Assembly: GCA_947379975.1 (NCBI GenBank)
Contig: CANCPF010000001.1
Coordinates: forward strand, 62,001-126,000
Direction of reading: 5' to 3'
DNA: 64,000 nt
Source of the DNA: Methylophilaceae bacterium
GTDB lineage: Bacteria; Pseudomonadota; Gammaproteobacteria; Burkholderiales; Methylophilaceae
Positions within the stretch are counted from its first letter, which is position 1; every line of letters begins with the position of its first letter. Of this stretch, positions 37,019 through 49,200 are shown piece after piece. The notes beneath the pieces were generated by a model. That model did not search any database and was not told the DNA's origin. It saw only the letters and a program-made list of their open reading frames with translations. The translations under genes were made by a program, and so were the position numbers.

Positions 37019-38093
37019 TGTAAATATCGGCTCGAAAATAAACGCAGGTAATTATTTTGAGAATTTCCGCCTCAATCAAGTGATTCAACATGCCACACCA
37101 CGCACAATTACTGATGGTGAAACGGCTTTGCACATCGCATTAACAGGCGCACGCCAAGTATTACATTCAGCAGAAACGGTAGCGCTGTCTTTAGGATACA
37201 AAACTCGCCCAATAGACGATTTACTGGCTTTTCATATTGCCTTTGGTAAAACTGTGCCAGACATTTCCGTCAACGCCGTGGCGAATTTAGGCTATGCAGA
37301 CGTGCGCTTTTTACAACCAGTTTATGCTGGCGACACACTGAGCACCAGCTCAACCGTGATTGGTCTGAAACAAAATTCCAATGGAAAATCTGGCGTGGTC
37401 TATGTGCGCTCAGTAGCAATTAATCAAGACCAGCAAGCGGTATTTTCATGGGTACGTTGGGTGATGGTGCATAAAAAAGACTTAACTGCAGCTGCACCTG
37501 AAACCGTGGTGCCGAATTTACTCAATTACGTGCCGGTTGCTGAGCTCAACATACCGGGCTTTCTTGATGCCGGTCAATTTGATACCAGCATCACTGGTGG
37601 GCAATATTTATGGGATGACTACCAAGTGGGCGAGCGCATTAATCACCCAGCCGGTATGACAGTTAGCGATAGCGACCATACGCTGGCGACTAAACTTTAT
37701 CAAAATAATGCACGCTTACATTTTGATGATGTGATGATGAAAAAAACCGCCTTTGGCCGCAGATTAATGTACGGCGGACACATTATTTCATTGTGCCGTG
37801 CGCTGTCGCATGATGGCTTGGAAAACGCCTTATCAATTTTAGCGATTAATGCTGGCACACACTGCAATCCAACTTTTGGCGATGACACTATTTATACTTG
37901 GACTGAAATTCTAGACAAGTGGGAAATACCTAATCGTAGCGATGTTGCGGCATTGAGATTACGCATGGTAGGCGTTAAAAACCTAGCGGCTGATACGCTT
38001 GAAAACACGCATATAAGCAACGACGGCAAACAAAGCTATCACCCAAACGTGGTGTTAGATTTGGACTACACCGTGCTAATGCCGCGAAGATAA
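37011..38093 (+). CDS. mch: mesaconyl-CoA hydratase (beta-methylmalyl-CoA dehydratase)
   Basis: The 360-residue protein has two MaoC-type hotdog domains and resembles Mch/MeaC, which interconverts mesaconyl-CoA and beta-methylmalyl-CoA in the ethylmalonyl-CoA and 3-hydroxypropionate pathways. Characteristic stretches are HATPRTITDGE, DDLLAFHIAFGKTVPDIS, NAVANLGYADVRF and LQPVYAGDTLS in the first half, and the Asp-His-containing VSDSDHTLATKL in the second. I use the ATG at 37011, with GGAAGAAAG just before it, overlapping the previous stop (ATGTCTAG). Assignment is from recalled family motifs; activity on a related branched C5-CoA is possible. Confidence 0.82.
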   Translation: MSSVNIGSKINAGNYFENFRLNQVIQHATPRTITDGETALHIALTGARQVLHSAETVALSLGYKTRPIDDLLAFHIAFGKTVPDISVNAVANLGYADVRFLQPVYAGDTLSTSSTVIGLKQNSNGKSGVVYVRSVAINQDQQAVFSWVRWVMVHKKDLTAAAPETVVPNLLNYVPVAELNIPGFLDAGQFDTSITGGQYLWDDYQVGERINHPAGMTVSDSDHTLATKLYQNNARLHFDDVMMKKTAFGRRLMYGGHIISLCRALSHDGLENALSILAINAGTHCNPTFGDDTIYTWTEILDKWEIPNRSDVAALRLRMVGVKNLAADTLENTHISNDGKQSYHPNVVLDLDYTVLMPRR

Positions 38094-38140
38094 AATTAAG
38101 TTTACATAAATATAATAGTTAAGAATTTAGGACAAAAAAT

Positions 38141-39139
38141 ATGACAACTCAGCATCTAGTTCACCCCAGCGAAGCATTATTCAGCGGTGAAAAATCGTTT
38201 CCTATCATTCCGTCATGCGAGCATTTTGCTGGCAGTGAAAAATTAATTCTAAAGGCTTTATCGCTACAAGACAGCATAGGCGCGGTGTTTGATATTACCT
38301 GCGATTGTGAAGATGGCGCACAAGCTGGCCAAGAACGCGAACACGCCGCAATGATCGTTAGAGTATTAACCAGCGACGCAAACAAACATAAAATGGCCGG
38401 TGCGCGTATTCACGATTACACGCATGCCAATTGGAAGCAAGATGTAGACATTTTAGTCAGTGGCGCTGGGCAGGTATTAAGTTATATCACCATTCCAAAA
38501 TGTACTACTTTTACACAAGCCAAAGAGATGATTAGCTACATTCAGCAAGTGGCAAAAGCAAATAATATTAGCCGTGAAATTCCAGTACATATATTAGTAG
38601 AAACCCACGGTGCACTGAAAGCCGTACATGAAATTGCGACTTTACCTTGGGTGCAAGTATTGGATTTTGGTTTAATGGATTTTGTCAGTGGCCATCATGG
38701 CGCAATTCCAGCATCGGCAATGCGTAGCCCAGGCCAATTTGAGCATCGCTTATTGGCACGCGCTAAAGCTGAGTTAGTAGCAGCAGCCTTGGCTAATGGC
38801 GTCGTTCCAGCTCATAACGTGACCTTAGATCTTAAAAACGTAGAAACCACCCATTCGGATGCTACGCGCGCGCGCAACGAATTTGGCTTTTTACGTATGT
38901 GGAGCATTTACCCTACACAAATTGAAGCGATTGTTGACGCGATGAAGCCGAATTTTGATGAAGTGCAAGATGGCGCAAATATTTTACTAGCCGCACAAAA
39001 AGCCGATTGGGGCCCAATTCAATATGACGGTGAACTGCATGACCGCGCAACTTATCGTTATTTCTGGGAGATTTTGCAGAAAGCCAAATTAACCAAAGTA
39101 GAGATTCCAGCAGAAGCAAACGCGGCATTTTTTAGTTAG
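38141..39139 (+). CDS. CitE-like HpcH/HpaI lyase (332 aa)
   Basis: The 332-residue protein is a third member of the CitE/HpcH family, distinct from the other two. Its acidic motif is DCEDG, the metal-ligand glutamate is in LVETHGAL and the aspartate in DFGLMDFVSG. It ends with ERTYRYF-type family residues (DRATYRYFWEIL). It lies 47 bases after mch and 115 bases before prpB. The substrate is unknown; a citramalyl-CoA or methylmalyl-CoA lyase role is plausible from context. Confidence 0.8.
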   Translation: MTTQHLVHPSEALFSGEKSFPIIPSCEHFAGSEKLILKALSLQDSIGAVFDITCDCEDGAQAGQEREHAAMIVRVLTSDANKHKMAGARIHDYTHANWKQDVDILVSGAGQVLSYITIPKCTTFTQAKEMISYIQQVAKANNISREIPVHILVETHGALKAVHEIATLPWVQVLDFGLMDFVSGHHGAIPASAMRSPGQFEHRLLARAKAELVAAALANGVVPAHNVTLDLKNVETTHSDATRARNEFGFLRMWSIYPTQIEAIVDAMKPNFDEVQDGANILLAAQKADWGPIQYDGELHDRATYRYFWEILQKAKLTKVEIPAEANAAFFS

Positions 39140-39165
39140 TTTTACGTACATTAGCTTTACACAGG

Positions 39166-39237
39166 ACAAGTTTGAATTCTTCAAAATTGAATCGTAGCCG
39201 TTTTAATAATACAAGTTTTAATACTACAAGTTTAAAT
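39166..39237 (+). repeat. direct repeats upstream of prpB
   Basis: Three near-identical copies of ACAAGTTTNAAT begin at 39166, 39211 and 39226. The second and third are 15 bases apart and the first is three times 15 bases earlier. They fill the 115-bp gap before prpB. They could be regulator half-sites or remnants of repeat expansion. Confidence 0.45.
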
Positions 39238-39254
39238 CATTCAGGTAATTAAAT

Positions 39255-40142
39255 ATGACACAAGCAACCAACGCTGGCGCACGATTTCGCGCTGCCCTTA
39301 AAGCAGAATCACCACTACAAATTATTGGTGCAATTAATGCTTATCATGCCATGCTTGCCACCCAAAGCGGCTTCAAAGCAATTTACTTATCTGGTGGCGG
39401 CGTGGCGGCTGGTTCTTTGGGTTTGCCAGATTTAGGCATTTCTACTTTAGAAGATGTGTTGATTGATGTGCGTAGAATCACCGATGCAGTAGATACACCG
39501 CTGTTAGTGGACATTGATACCGGTTTTGGTGGTGCGTTCAACATTGCCCGTAGCGTAAAAGCAGTTGCAAAAGCCGGCGCCGCAGCGGTACATATTGAAG
39601 ACCAAGTACAAGCAAAACGCTGTGGCCATAGACCAAATAAAGCGATTGTGACACTAGCAGAAATGGTAGACCGCGTAAAAGCTGCAGTTGATGCTAAACC
39701 TTACGATGACTTTGTAATTATGGCGCGTACTGATGCTTTAGCTGTTGAAGGTTTGCAATCTGCCATAGACCGTGCCTGTGCTTGTGTTGAAGCAGGTGCC
39801 GACATGATTTTCCCTGAAGCGATTACTGAACTTAGCATGTACAAACAGTTTGCTGCCGCGGTTAATGTGCCAATTTTAGCCAATATTACTGAATTTGGTA
39901 GCACGCCATTATTTACCGTTAATGAGTTACGCACCGCTGATGTCGGCATGGTGCTTTACCCGCTGTCAGCTTTCCGTGCTATGAATCAAGCCGCGCTTAC
40001 CGTGTATGAAACCATGCGTAAAGAAGGCACGCAAAAAAATGTCATTGGCTTAATGCAAACACGTGCCGATCTTTATGAGCATTTGGGTTATCACGCCTTT
40101 GAGCAAAAATTGGATGCTTTGTTTAAGCAAGAAAAAGCTTAA
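39255..40142 (+). CDS. prpB: 2-methylisocitrate lyase
   Basis: The 295-residue enzyme splits 2-methylisocitrate into pyruvate and succinate, the last step of the methylcitrate cycle. The isocitrate lyase-superfamily motif is [10 protein letters not shown] with the catalytic cysteine. [18 protein letters not shown] and the metal-binding DIDTGFGG are also present. It is followed by prpC after 41 bases and prpD after that. Confidence 0.97.
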   Translation: MTQATNAGARFRAALKAESPLQIIGAINAYHAMLATQSGFKAIYLSGGGVAAGSLGLPDLGISTLEDVLIDVRRITDAVDTPLLVDIDTGFGGAFNIARSVKAVAKAGAAAVHIEDQVQAKRCGHRPNKAIVTLAEMVDRVKAAVDAKPYDDFVIMARTDALAVEGLQSAIDRACACVEAGADMIFPEAITELSMYKQFAAAVNVPILANITEFGSTPLFTVNELRTADVGMVLYPLSAFRAMNQAALTVYETMRKEGTQKNVIGLMQTRADLYEHLGYHAFEQKLDALFKQEKA

Positions 40143-40183
40143 TTATAAAACCAGCTAAACAGCAATATCGGGAGAAACTAGCC

Positions 40184-41335
40184 ATGACCAACACCACTGA
40201 AGCACCTAAAAAAACAAAAAAAGGTGTAGCCCTTGCTGGCGTTACTGCCGGCACAACAGCCATTTGTACCGTAGGCCATACCGGTAACGATTTACATTAC
40301 CGTGGCTACGACATTATTGAATTAGCCAAAAATTCGACGTTTGAAGAAGTGGCTTATTTATTAATTCACGGTGAATTGCCAAATAAATCAGAATTAAGTG
40401 CTTACCATGCAAAACTTAAAAAATTACGTAGTTTGCCAGATGCACTTAAAGCCGTATTAGAGCAAATTCCAAAGAATACGCATCCGATGGATGTGATGCG
40501 AACTGCTTGCGCGATGTTAGGCACCTTAGAACCAGAAGACGCTGACCGTAATACAGCAGCGGCAAAAGATTTAGGTGACCGTTTGATAAGCTGTTTTGGC
40601 TCAATTTTGCTGTATTGGTATCACTTTAGCCATAATGGCAAACGCGTTAACGTAGAAACTGGTGATGACAGCATCGCGGCACACTTTTTACACGTATTGC
40701 ACGGCAGAGCGCCTAGCCAACTTCATATAGATGCGATGAATACATCTTTAGTCCTTTATGCTGAGCATGAATTTAACGCATCGACCTTTACTGGCCGAGT
40801 CATCGCAGGCACCTTATCTGACATGTATTCCTGCATTACCGGCGCGATTGGCGCGCTACGTGGCGCGAAACATGGTGGCGCGAATGAAGCGGCAATGGAA
40901 ATTATTGAGCGTTATAAAAATGCTGACGAAGCCGAAGCAGATATTTTGGAACGCATGGCTAAAAAAGAAATTATCATCGGTTTTGGTCATCCGGTTTACA
41001 CCATTGCGGACCCGCGTAATGAATCAATCAAAGAAGTTAGCCGCAAGTTATGTGCTGATGCTGGCAACATGACACTTTTTGACATCTCCGCAAGAATTGA
41101 AGAAGTGATGTGGCGTGAGAAAAAAATGTTCCCTAACCTCGATTGGTATAGCGCATCTAGCTATCACATGATGGGCATTCCAACGGGCATGTTCACACCA
41201 ATTTTCGTTATTTCACGCACTACCGGATGGGTTGCGCATGTGATTGAGCAGCGCATTGATAATAAAATCATTCGCCCAAATGCTGAATATACCGGGCCAG
41301 ATAATCGCCCATACGTTGCCCTAAATAATCGTTAA
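40184..41335 (+). CDS. prpC: 2-methylcitrate synthase
   Basis: The 383-residue citrate synthase-family enzyme condenses propionyl-CoA with oxaloacetate. Active-site regions are visible as [25 protein letters not shown] and the C-terminal arginine-containing PNAEYTGP. Short length and position between prpB and prpD favour 2-methylcitrate synthase over the housekeeping GltA (about 430 residues). The ATG has a GGGAGAA ribosome-binding site. Confidence 0.96.
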   Translation: MTNTTEAPKKTKKGVALAGVTAGTTAICTVGHTGNDLHYRGYDIIELAKNSTFEEVAYLLIHGELPNKSELSAYHAKLKKLRSLPDALKAVLEQIPKNTHPMDVMRTACAMLGTLEPEDADRNTAAAKDLGDRLISCFGSILLYWYHFSHNGKRVNVETGDDSIAAHFLHVLHGRAPSQLHIDAMNTSLVLYAEHEFNASTFTGRVIAGTLSDMYSCITGAIGALRGAKHGGANEAAMEIIERYKNADEAEADILERMAKKEIIIGFGHPVYTIADPRNESIKEVSRKLCADAGNMTLFDISARIEEVMWREKKMFPNLDWYSASSYHMMGIPTGMFTPIFVISRTTGWVAHVIEQRIDNKIIRPNAEYTGPDNRPYVALNNR

Positions 41336-41368
41336 TTTTAACCATTTTTAAATCTCTGAAAGCGCCCT

Positions 41369-42829
41369 ATGTCATCTCATATCTCTAACGTACGCCCTGC
41401 ACCAGACCAAGTAATCGTCGATATTGCCAATTATGTGGCTGATTTTGAAATCAAATCTGACGAAGCTTTTGATACCGCCCGTAATTGCTTAATGGATACA
41501 TTAGGTTGCGGTTTTGAAGCACTAGACTACCCAGCTTGTACCAAATTACTGGGTCCAGTAGTCGCCGGCACTATAGTACCAAATGGTGCAAAAGTACCAG
41601 GCACTAGCTTCCAATTAGATCCGATTCTAGCGGCATTCAATATTGGTGCGATGATCCGCTGGTTAGATTTTAACGACACTTGGTTAGCCGCTGAATGGGG
41701 TCACCCATCGGACAACTTAGGTGGCATTTTAGCCACCGCTGATTATCTTTCACGTAAAAATGTTGCTGAAGGTAAAGCTGCACTCACCATGAAAGATGTG
41801 TTGACTGCCATGATTAAAGCGCATGAAATTCAAGGTGTTTTAGCGCTTGAAAATAGCTTTAACCGCGTAGGTTTAGATCATGTTATTTTAGTAAAAATAG
41901 CCTCAACAGCCGTTGTAACGAAATTACTCGGTGGCAATAAAGAAGATATTATCAACGCCGTTTCTAACGCGTTTGTAGATGGCCAAAGCCTACGTACTTA
42001 TCGCCATAGCCCAAATACTGGCTCACGTAAATCATGGGCAGCGGGTGATGCAACCAGCCGTGCTGTACGTTTAGCGTGGATGACCATGCAAGGTGAAATG
42101 GGTTATCCATCAGCACTTACTGCAAAAACATGGGGCTTTTACGATGTATTATTTAAAGGCAATGCATTCAAATTTCAACGTGGCTACGGTTCTTATGTGA
42201 TGGAACAAGTATTGTTTAAAATCTCATTCCCAGCTGAATTTCACGCACAAACAGCAGTGGAATGCGCGATTCAATTAAACGCGCAAGTGGGCAATAAATT
42301 ACAAACGCTAGCGCAAATCGCCGAAATCGATAGAATTGTCATCACCACACATGAATCAGCAATTCGTATTATTGACAAAACCGGCCCGCTAGATAATCCA
42401 GCTGACCGTGACCACTGTATTCAATACATGGCAACCATTGGTTTGCTAAAAGGCAACTTAACAGCCAAAGATTATGAAAATGACGTGGCGAGTGACCCAC
42501 GCATCGACGCGATCCGTGCAAAAATGGCCTGTGTAGAAAAAGCGGAATACTCAGCAGACTACCTAAACCCAGAAAAACGCTCAATCGCCAACGCCATTCA
42601 AGTGTTCTTTAAAGACGGTAGCAGCTCAGATAATATCGCCGTGGAATACCCAATCGGCCATAGACGCCGCCGTGGCCAAGGCATCCCTGAGTTAGTTAAA
42701 AAATTCCAAGTGAATTTAGCACGCCGTTTTGATGCAAAGAAACAAGCAGATATTTTAGCATTGTGTTTAGATCAAGCTAAATTAGAAGCTACGCCAGTGA
42801 ATGTGTTTGTAGATATGTTAGTCGCGTAA
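41369..42829 (+). CDS. prpD: 2-methylcitrate dehydratase
   Basis: The 486-residue MmgE/PrpD-family enzyme dehydrates 2-methylcitrate to 2-methyl-cis-aconitate without an iron-sulfur cluster. Family motifs include [29 protein letters not shown] and the C-terminal [17 protein letters not shown]. With PrpD but no AcnD/PrpF in the window, AcnB (22.4-25.0 kb) is the likely rehydrating enzyme. It is last in the plus-strand arm and is followed by a dispersed palindrome. Confidence 0.96.
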   Translation: MSSHISNVRPAPDQVIVDIANYVADFEIKSDEAFDTARNCLMDTLGCGFEALDYPACTKLLGPVVAGTIVPNGAKVPGTSFQLDPILAAFNIGAMIRWLDFNDTWLAAEWGHPSDNLGGILATADYLSRKNVAEGKAALTMKDVLTAMIKAHEIQGVLALENSFNRVGLDHVILVKIASTAVVTKLLGGNKEDIINAVSNAFVDGQSLRTYRHSPNTGSRKSWAAGDATSRAVRLAWMTMQGEMGYPSALTAKTWGFYDVLFKGNAFKFQRGYGSYVMEQVLFKISFPAEFHAQTAVECAIQLNAQVGNKLQTLAQIAEIDRIVITTHESAIRIIDKTGPLDNPADRDHCIQYMATIGLLKGNLTAKDYENDVASDPRIDAIRAKMACVEKAEYSADYLNPEKRSIANAIQVFFKDGSSSDNIAVEYPIGHRRRRGQGIPELVKKFQVNLARRFDAKKQADILALCLDQAKLEATPVNVFVDMLVA

Positions 42830-42840
42830 GCAATCTGACG

Positions 42841-42874
42841 CGCAGTCATTCCGGCACAAATCGGAATGACTGCG
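42841..42874. repeat. dispersed palindrome, copy 2
   Basis: A perfect 13-bp inverted repeat (CGCAGTCATTCCG with CGGAATGACTGCG, 8-base loop) lies 11 bases after the prpD stop. It shares the GTCATTCCG core with the palindrome at 9626-9658. There is no T-run, so it may act as a transcript-end-stabilising hairpin rather than a classical terminator. Confidence 0.7.
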
Positions 42875-42972
42875 ACTAGCTTCAGCAAGCATTTATACAT
42901 TACGAACAAAATATCAATAAAGTTATCGTTATAAATTAAGGTAAAATAGCGCATTATTCATTCGTTATTTGA

Positions 42973-44352
<1,380 letters not shown>

Positions 44353-44357
44353 TGCAA

Positions 44358-44391
44358 TTGAGCATCACAGGCACCAGCATGTGATGCTCAA
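44358..44391 (+). promoter_or_regulatory. hairpin between purB and tamA, covering the tamA start
   Basis: TTGAGCATCAC and GTGATGCTCAA form a perfect 11-bp stem around a 12-base loop, five bases after the purB stop. No T-run follows, so it is not a classical terminator. The upstream candidate tamA start codon (ATG at 44384) lies in the 3' arm of the stem, so the structure could limit tamA translation. Confidence 0.5.
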
Positions 44392-46204
44392 TAATATGAC
44401 CTGCAAAACTACACATCGCTTAATTCAGCCATTTCTACTATTTTTTGCATTGTTACTTTGCCTAAGTTTTGCGCAGGCTGATGAAAACCGTTATCAGGTA
44501 GAAATTGTAGCGCCTGCGCCATTCAAGGCTCTGCTTGAAAAGCATCTACAAATTATCAAATGGCGTGACAATCCACGCATGACTGCAACCGAATGGCAGC
44601 GCTTATACAATCTTGCGCCACAAAATATCAAAGAACTGTTGGCCACTGAAGGCTACTTCTCAACGACTATTACGCCCTTACTAGAAAAAATAGATGGCGT
44701 AGATATTGCTAAATTCACTGTAGCGCTCGGCGCGCCTGTGTTGATTGACAGCGTTGAACTCAAGTTTAGCGGCGCAATTAATTTACAAGCACCCATTAAA
44801 AACCTGTCGCCCAATAGTCAGAAACTCCAAAATGATTGGGCGCTAGCGAAAGGCCAAACTTTTCGACAGGAAGATTGGGTGCTAGCAAAACGTAAGCTGC
44901 TGACCAGTCTGCTGGTAGAACGTTTTCCTAATGCTACTATCTCTAACAGTAAAGCCGCAATTAACCTAGAGTCGCAGACAGTTGCGTTGCTGGTTGAAGT
45001 TGATAGCGGACCGGCTTTTAAATTTGGTGAACTGAGTATTAGCGGCTTAGAGCGTTACCGAAATCGCATTGTAGAAAATTTAAATCCGATTAAACCCAAT
45101 AGCATTTACACACAAGCCAGCTTACTTTTATTTCAAACGCGCTTACAGGAAAGTGGCTATTTTAAAAGCGTGACAGTAACGGCAGATACTAAATCTGCAA
45201 GCTTAGGCAAGAATAATGAAGCATTAATGACTAATGATGCAGTGACTAATATTGCACCAATCAAGGTCACTGTAGAAGAAAATAAAAGCATCAAAATTGC
45301 CGTGGGGGCAGGCTATAGCACGAATACTGGGGCTAGAACACTACTCACTTATGATGATCTCGATTTAATGAATCGTGGCTGGCGCTTAAATAGCAGCCTA
45401 AAAATTGAACAAAAAGCACAGTTTTTAGGCGGTCAGATTCAGCTACCAGTGACCAGTCAGGATTACCGAGATAGCATAATCGGCAATTTTAATCGCAGCG
45501 AAATTGAAGGACAAACCCTGACATCAGGGCTAGCTGGGCTTAGACGCGCATGGGGTCCGCGTAAATTTGAGCAGTATGTCGGTAGCAACTACTTAATCGA
45601 ACAACAAAGTGTAGATGGCGGCGATACCACATCCAAAAAAGTAGCTACTTTGTCTTATGGGGTCACACTCAGACGCACAGACAGCGACTTTGCACCAACT
45701 AAAGGTTATTTGTTAACGATGCAATTTGCAGGGGCACCACTTGATTCTTTATCCGAAGGCCGTTTTTTGCAAAGCCACCTCAAAACACAAGCTTACTACC
45801 CAATTACTGACAGTACAGATTTAATAGCCCGTGCCGAAGTCGGCATGGTGAACGGCAAAAATGGCGCACCAGAAGCTTATCTATTTCGCGCCGGTGGTGA
45901 TCAATCTGTGCGTGGCTATGCGTTTCAGAGCCTGGGTATCAAAGAAGGCGATGCGATTGTAGGCGCAAAATACTTGGCTACCGGCAGTGTTGAAGTGGTG
46001 CAATGGCTTACCAAGCAATGGGGAGCCGCAGCATTTGTAGATTTTGGAAACGCCGCTAACCGTGTGCAAGATTTAAAGCCTGTTTATGGTTATGGCTTAG
46101 GCGCGCGCTGGAAAAGTCCGCTAGGCCCTATCGGCGCAGATATTGCCTACGGACAGGCAACGCATGAGTACCGCTTACATTTCAATATTGGTGTAGCGTT
46201 TTAA
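44384..46204 (+). CDS. tamA: translocation and assembly module outer membrane protein TamA
   Basis: The protein (about 606 residues) has a signal peptide (LIQPFLLFFALLLCLSFAQA), POTRA domains, and an Omp85 C-terminal beta-barrel with the FRAGGDQSVRGYAFQSLG motif (contains VRGY) and a terminal aromatic strand (LHFNIGVAF). It acts with TamB in outer membrane insertion of autotransporters and lipid transport. Start options are 44384 and 44396; the latter gives a tidy signal peptide and lies outside the hairpin. The ORF can be extended to 44318, into purB. tamB follows with a 1-base overlap. Confidence 0.93.
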   Translation: MLNNMTCKTTHRLIQPFLLFFALLLCLSFAQADENRYQVEIVAPAPFKALLEKHLQIIKWRDNPRMTATEWQRLYNLAPQNIKELLATEGYFSTTITPLLEKIDGVDIAKFTVALGAPVLIDSVELKFSGAINLQAPIKNLSPNSQKLQNDWALAKGQTFRQEDWVLAKRKLLTSLLVERFPNATISNSKAAINLESQTVALLVEVDSGPAFKFGELSISGLERYRNRIVENLNPIKPNSIYTQASLLLFQTRLQESGYFKSVTVTADTKSASLGKNNEALMTNDAVTNIAPIKVTVEENKSIKIAVGAGYSTNTGARTLLTYDDLDLMNRGWRLNSSLKIEQKAQFLGGQIQLPVTSQDYRDSIIGNFNRSEIEGQTLTSGLAGLRRAWGPRKFEQYVGSNYLIEQQSVDGGDTTSKKVATLSYGVTLRRTDSDFAPTKGYLLTMQFAGAPLDSLSEGRFLQSHLKTQAYYPITDSTDLIARAEVGMVNGKNGAPEAYLFRAGGDQSVRGYAFQSLGIKEGDAIVGAKYLATGSVEVVQWLTKQWGAAAFVDFGNAANRVQDLKPVYGYGLGARWKSPLGPIGADIAYGQATHEYRLHFNIGVAF

Positions 46205-49200
46205 TGATGCGCCGCACCTTATTAATGCTTATCGTTAGCTTTGCAATGCTGGCTTTTTCACCTGCCAGAGGTGAAATGTCGATTAGCGCAAATACCAGCT
46301 TGGATAGCTTTAGCTATGATCTTGATAGCATCCACCTAAAGCTGGAAAAACTAGAAGCGCGCTGGCAGCTATCTCCTTTGGGTGATGGTAAATTATTAAT
46401 CGAGAAAATGCAGGCTAAACGGCTGATTATTACCATGCGTGACGAGCCTAAAAATAGCAATAGCTCTGGCCTGCCGGATCGTATAAAACCGCCCTTCCCT
46501 ATCAAAATTCAGCAAGCGGATATTGCCGAAGTCATCATTATCAGTACAGATAAAACCCAGACTTTTAACCATGTTAAATTTGACCTAGAAGCTGATACTA
46601 AAAGCATACGACTTAATCAATTAAACGCCACCACACCTTTAGGTGAAACCGCCGTTACGCTAACAATGAGTACAGCAAAACCATTCTCACTCAATGGTAC
46701 GGCCTCACTCAAACAAACTGGCAATAACACGCCTTATGATGTGCTAGCCAAACTTTCTGGCGATTTACAAACAGTGCATTTTGAAAGCACTGCTGTACTA
46801 GCAAAACAGGCTGATAAATTTATCATTCATCAGGCTAATAAAGAAAAAAACAGCTCCGCAGCACGCATTGTTGTGCATGGACAGCTTAGCTTGACCGATG
46901 ATTATCCGTTAACATTCAAAGCTAATATCACCGAGTTTCAGTCTGAAAGGCTTGGCAACTACCCTGCCGCAACAATAAATTTAGAAGTGAATGCGCAAGG
47001 GAAACTGTTGCCAGAAGCCTTATTGGATATACAGTTCACCACACATGATAGCCTATGGCAAAAGCGAGCTTTAGTGAGTTCAGGGAAACTTCTCATTGAA
47101 GGTAGTAGCATTAGCAATATCGACCTGCAAGCGGCGATAGGCAACAATATAATTAAGGCTCAAGGTAGCCTAGGCAAGCTGGATAGCAAGCTAGAATGGA
47201 GTGCAACACTAGCTGACTTAGCAAAATTTGGTGCAGATTACTCAGGCGTAGCAAGCGCAAAAGGCACGCTAAGCGGCACTTTTGACAACTTAGGATTGCA
47301 ATTTAATTTAAGCGCCCAAAAGCTATATTTAGCTGGTGATATTAAGCTGGAAAACTTGGAAGGTCAGGCCATAATAACGCCTGAAGAAAACGGCAAAGTG
47401 GTTGGTGAGTTAAAGGTTAGTGCTTTGCAATATGGCAAAAATTTACCGATTGATGGCCAAATTTCGTTAAATGGCGCACGAAACAAACATCTGCTAAACA
47501 TCGCGGCACAAGGCCAATCGTTCAAATTATCCAGCCAGCTACAAGGTAGCTTAAGCCCTTTAAATAAATGGCAAGGTATGCTACAAAGCCTTGATTTGAC
47601 TGGTGTGTCACCCATCAAACTGACCGCTCCGGCTATGCTGATTATTGATAAGAATAATGTAAACCTAGAAAAAGCCACCTTGCAACTGGCAAAAGGTAGC
47701 GCAGTGATTGATTCATTAACAATTGGCGCTAATACCTTTTCTAGCAAAGGCCATATTGATCAACTTGCGCTGCAAGACTTACCAGTAACACTATGGCCTG
47801 CCAGTTTGAAAGGTAATGTGCTTTTTTCTGGTAATTGGGATGTAAATGCCGCTGAAGAGGTTAATGGCAAACTTAGTCTGTGGCGAGAAACTGGTGATTT
47901 ATCCATGACCGCATCAGACGGCATAATAAAACCACTGGGCTTAGAAACACTAAAAGCTGATGTAATTATCATCAACAATCAGGCAACTATTACGGCAAAC
48001 ATAAATGGGCTAGGCATAGGTAATTTAGAAGCCAATATAAGCACAGCACTAAGCAAAACCGATACTGGCTTTGCCCTACTAAGCAATGCGTCGCTAACTA
48101 TTAATGGCAAAGCGCAATTGCATAGTTTGGCATGGCTGCCGCTACCAGTTTCACTAATGGCGGCTAATATCAATGGCGAACTTGCTTTGTCAGTATCTGG
48201 CAATGGCACCATGCAAGCACCGAATTTAAGCGGAAATATTTCAGCAAAAAATTTGTTATTCACTTTACCAACAGAAGGCGTCGCGCTTAGTGAGGGGAGT
48301 TTAGAAGCTAGTTTTGAGCATGACAAACTTTTAATCAATCTAGCCACATGGAAAGGCGGCGAAGGCTATTTAAAATCCAGCGGTTTGATTGCACTAAGCC
48401 AAGGTAAGCCTACGATAGATTTAGACTGGACTGCAGATAAATTTACGGCAATCTCACGCGCGGATCGATTATTGATATTAAGCGGTTCAGGTAGATCCAC
48501 TTTAGCTGAAAGCATGCTGGCAATTTCTGGCGATTTTACGGTAAATAAAGGGTTAATAGAATTAGTCAATGAAGATGCACCAACGCTAGGCGATGATGTT
48601 GTGATACTTGGGCTGGCTGAATCAAGCCCAGAATCTACTCAAGAACAAGCTCTTAAACTGTTATTAAATGGGCTACATGTTAACTTAGGTGAAGCCTTTA
48701 AATTACGCGGGCGTGGCCTAGACGCTGAACTGACGGGCGCCCTCACGTTGACTGGTCTCACTCAATATCACCCACATACTGAAGGCGGCATTCAGGTTGT
48801 AAAAGGCACTTATATGGCCTACGGACAAATATTAACCATAGAGCGCGGCATTTTAAATTTCAGTGGCACACTAGAAAATCCCGGCATCAATATCCGCGCC
48901 ATGCGTAACAGCACGCCCATTAATGCAGGCATAGAACTGACTGGTAGCGCTTTTTCACCTATCACCAAGCTTGTTTCAGTCCCCAATATCGCTGATAGTG
49001 AAAAGCTTTCGTGGCTGCTACTCGGGCATGGCATGGACCAAACCACTAAAAATGATTACGGTATATTGTCGCTAGCTGCTGGCGTCGTTCTTTCTCAAGG
49101 CCAATCAGTGCCACTACAGACACAAATCGCACGTGCTGCCGGACTGGATGAATTGAGCTTTTCGGGTGGTAATGCCACTAGCGCATCGCTAGTTTTTGGC

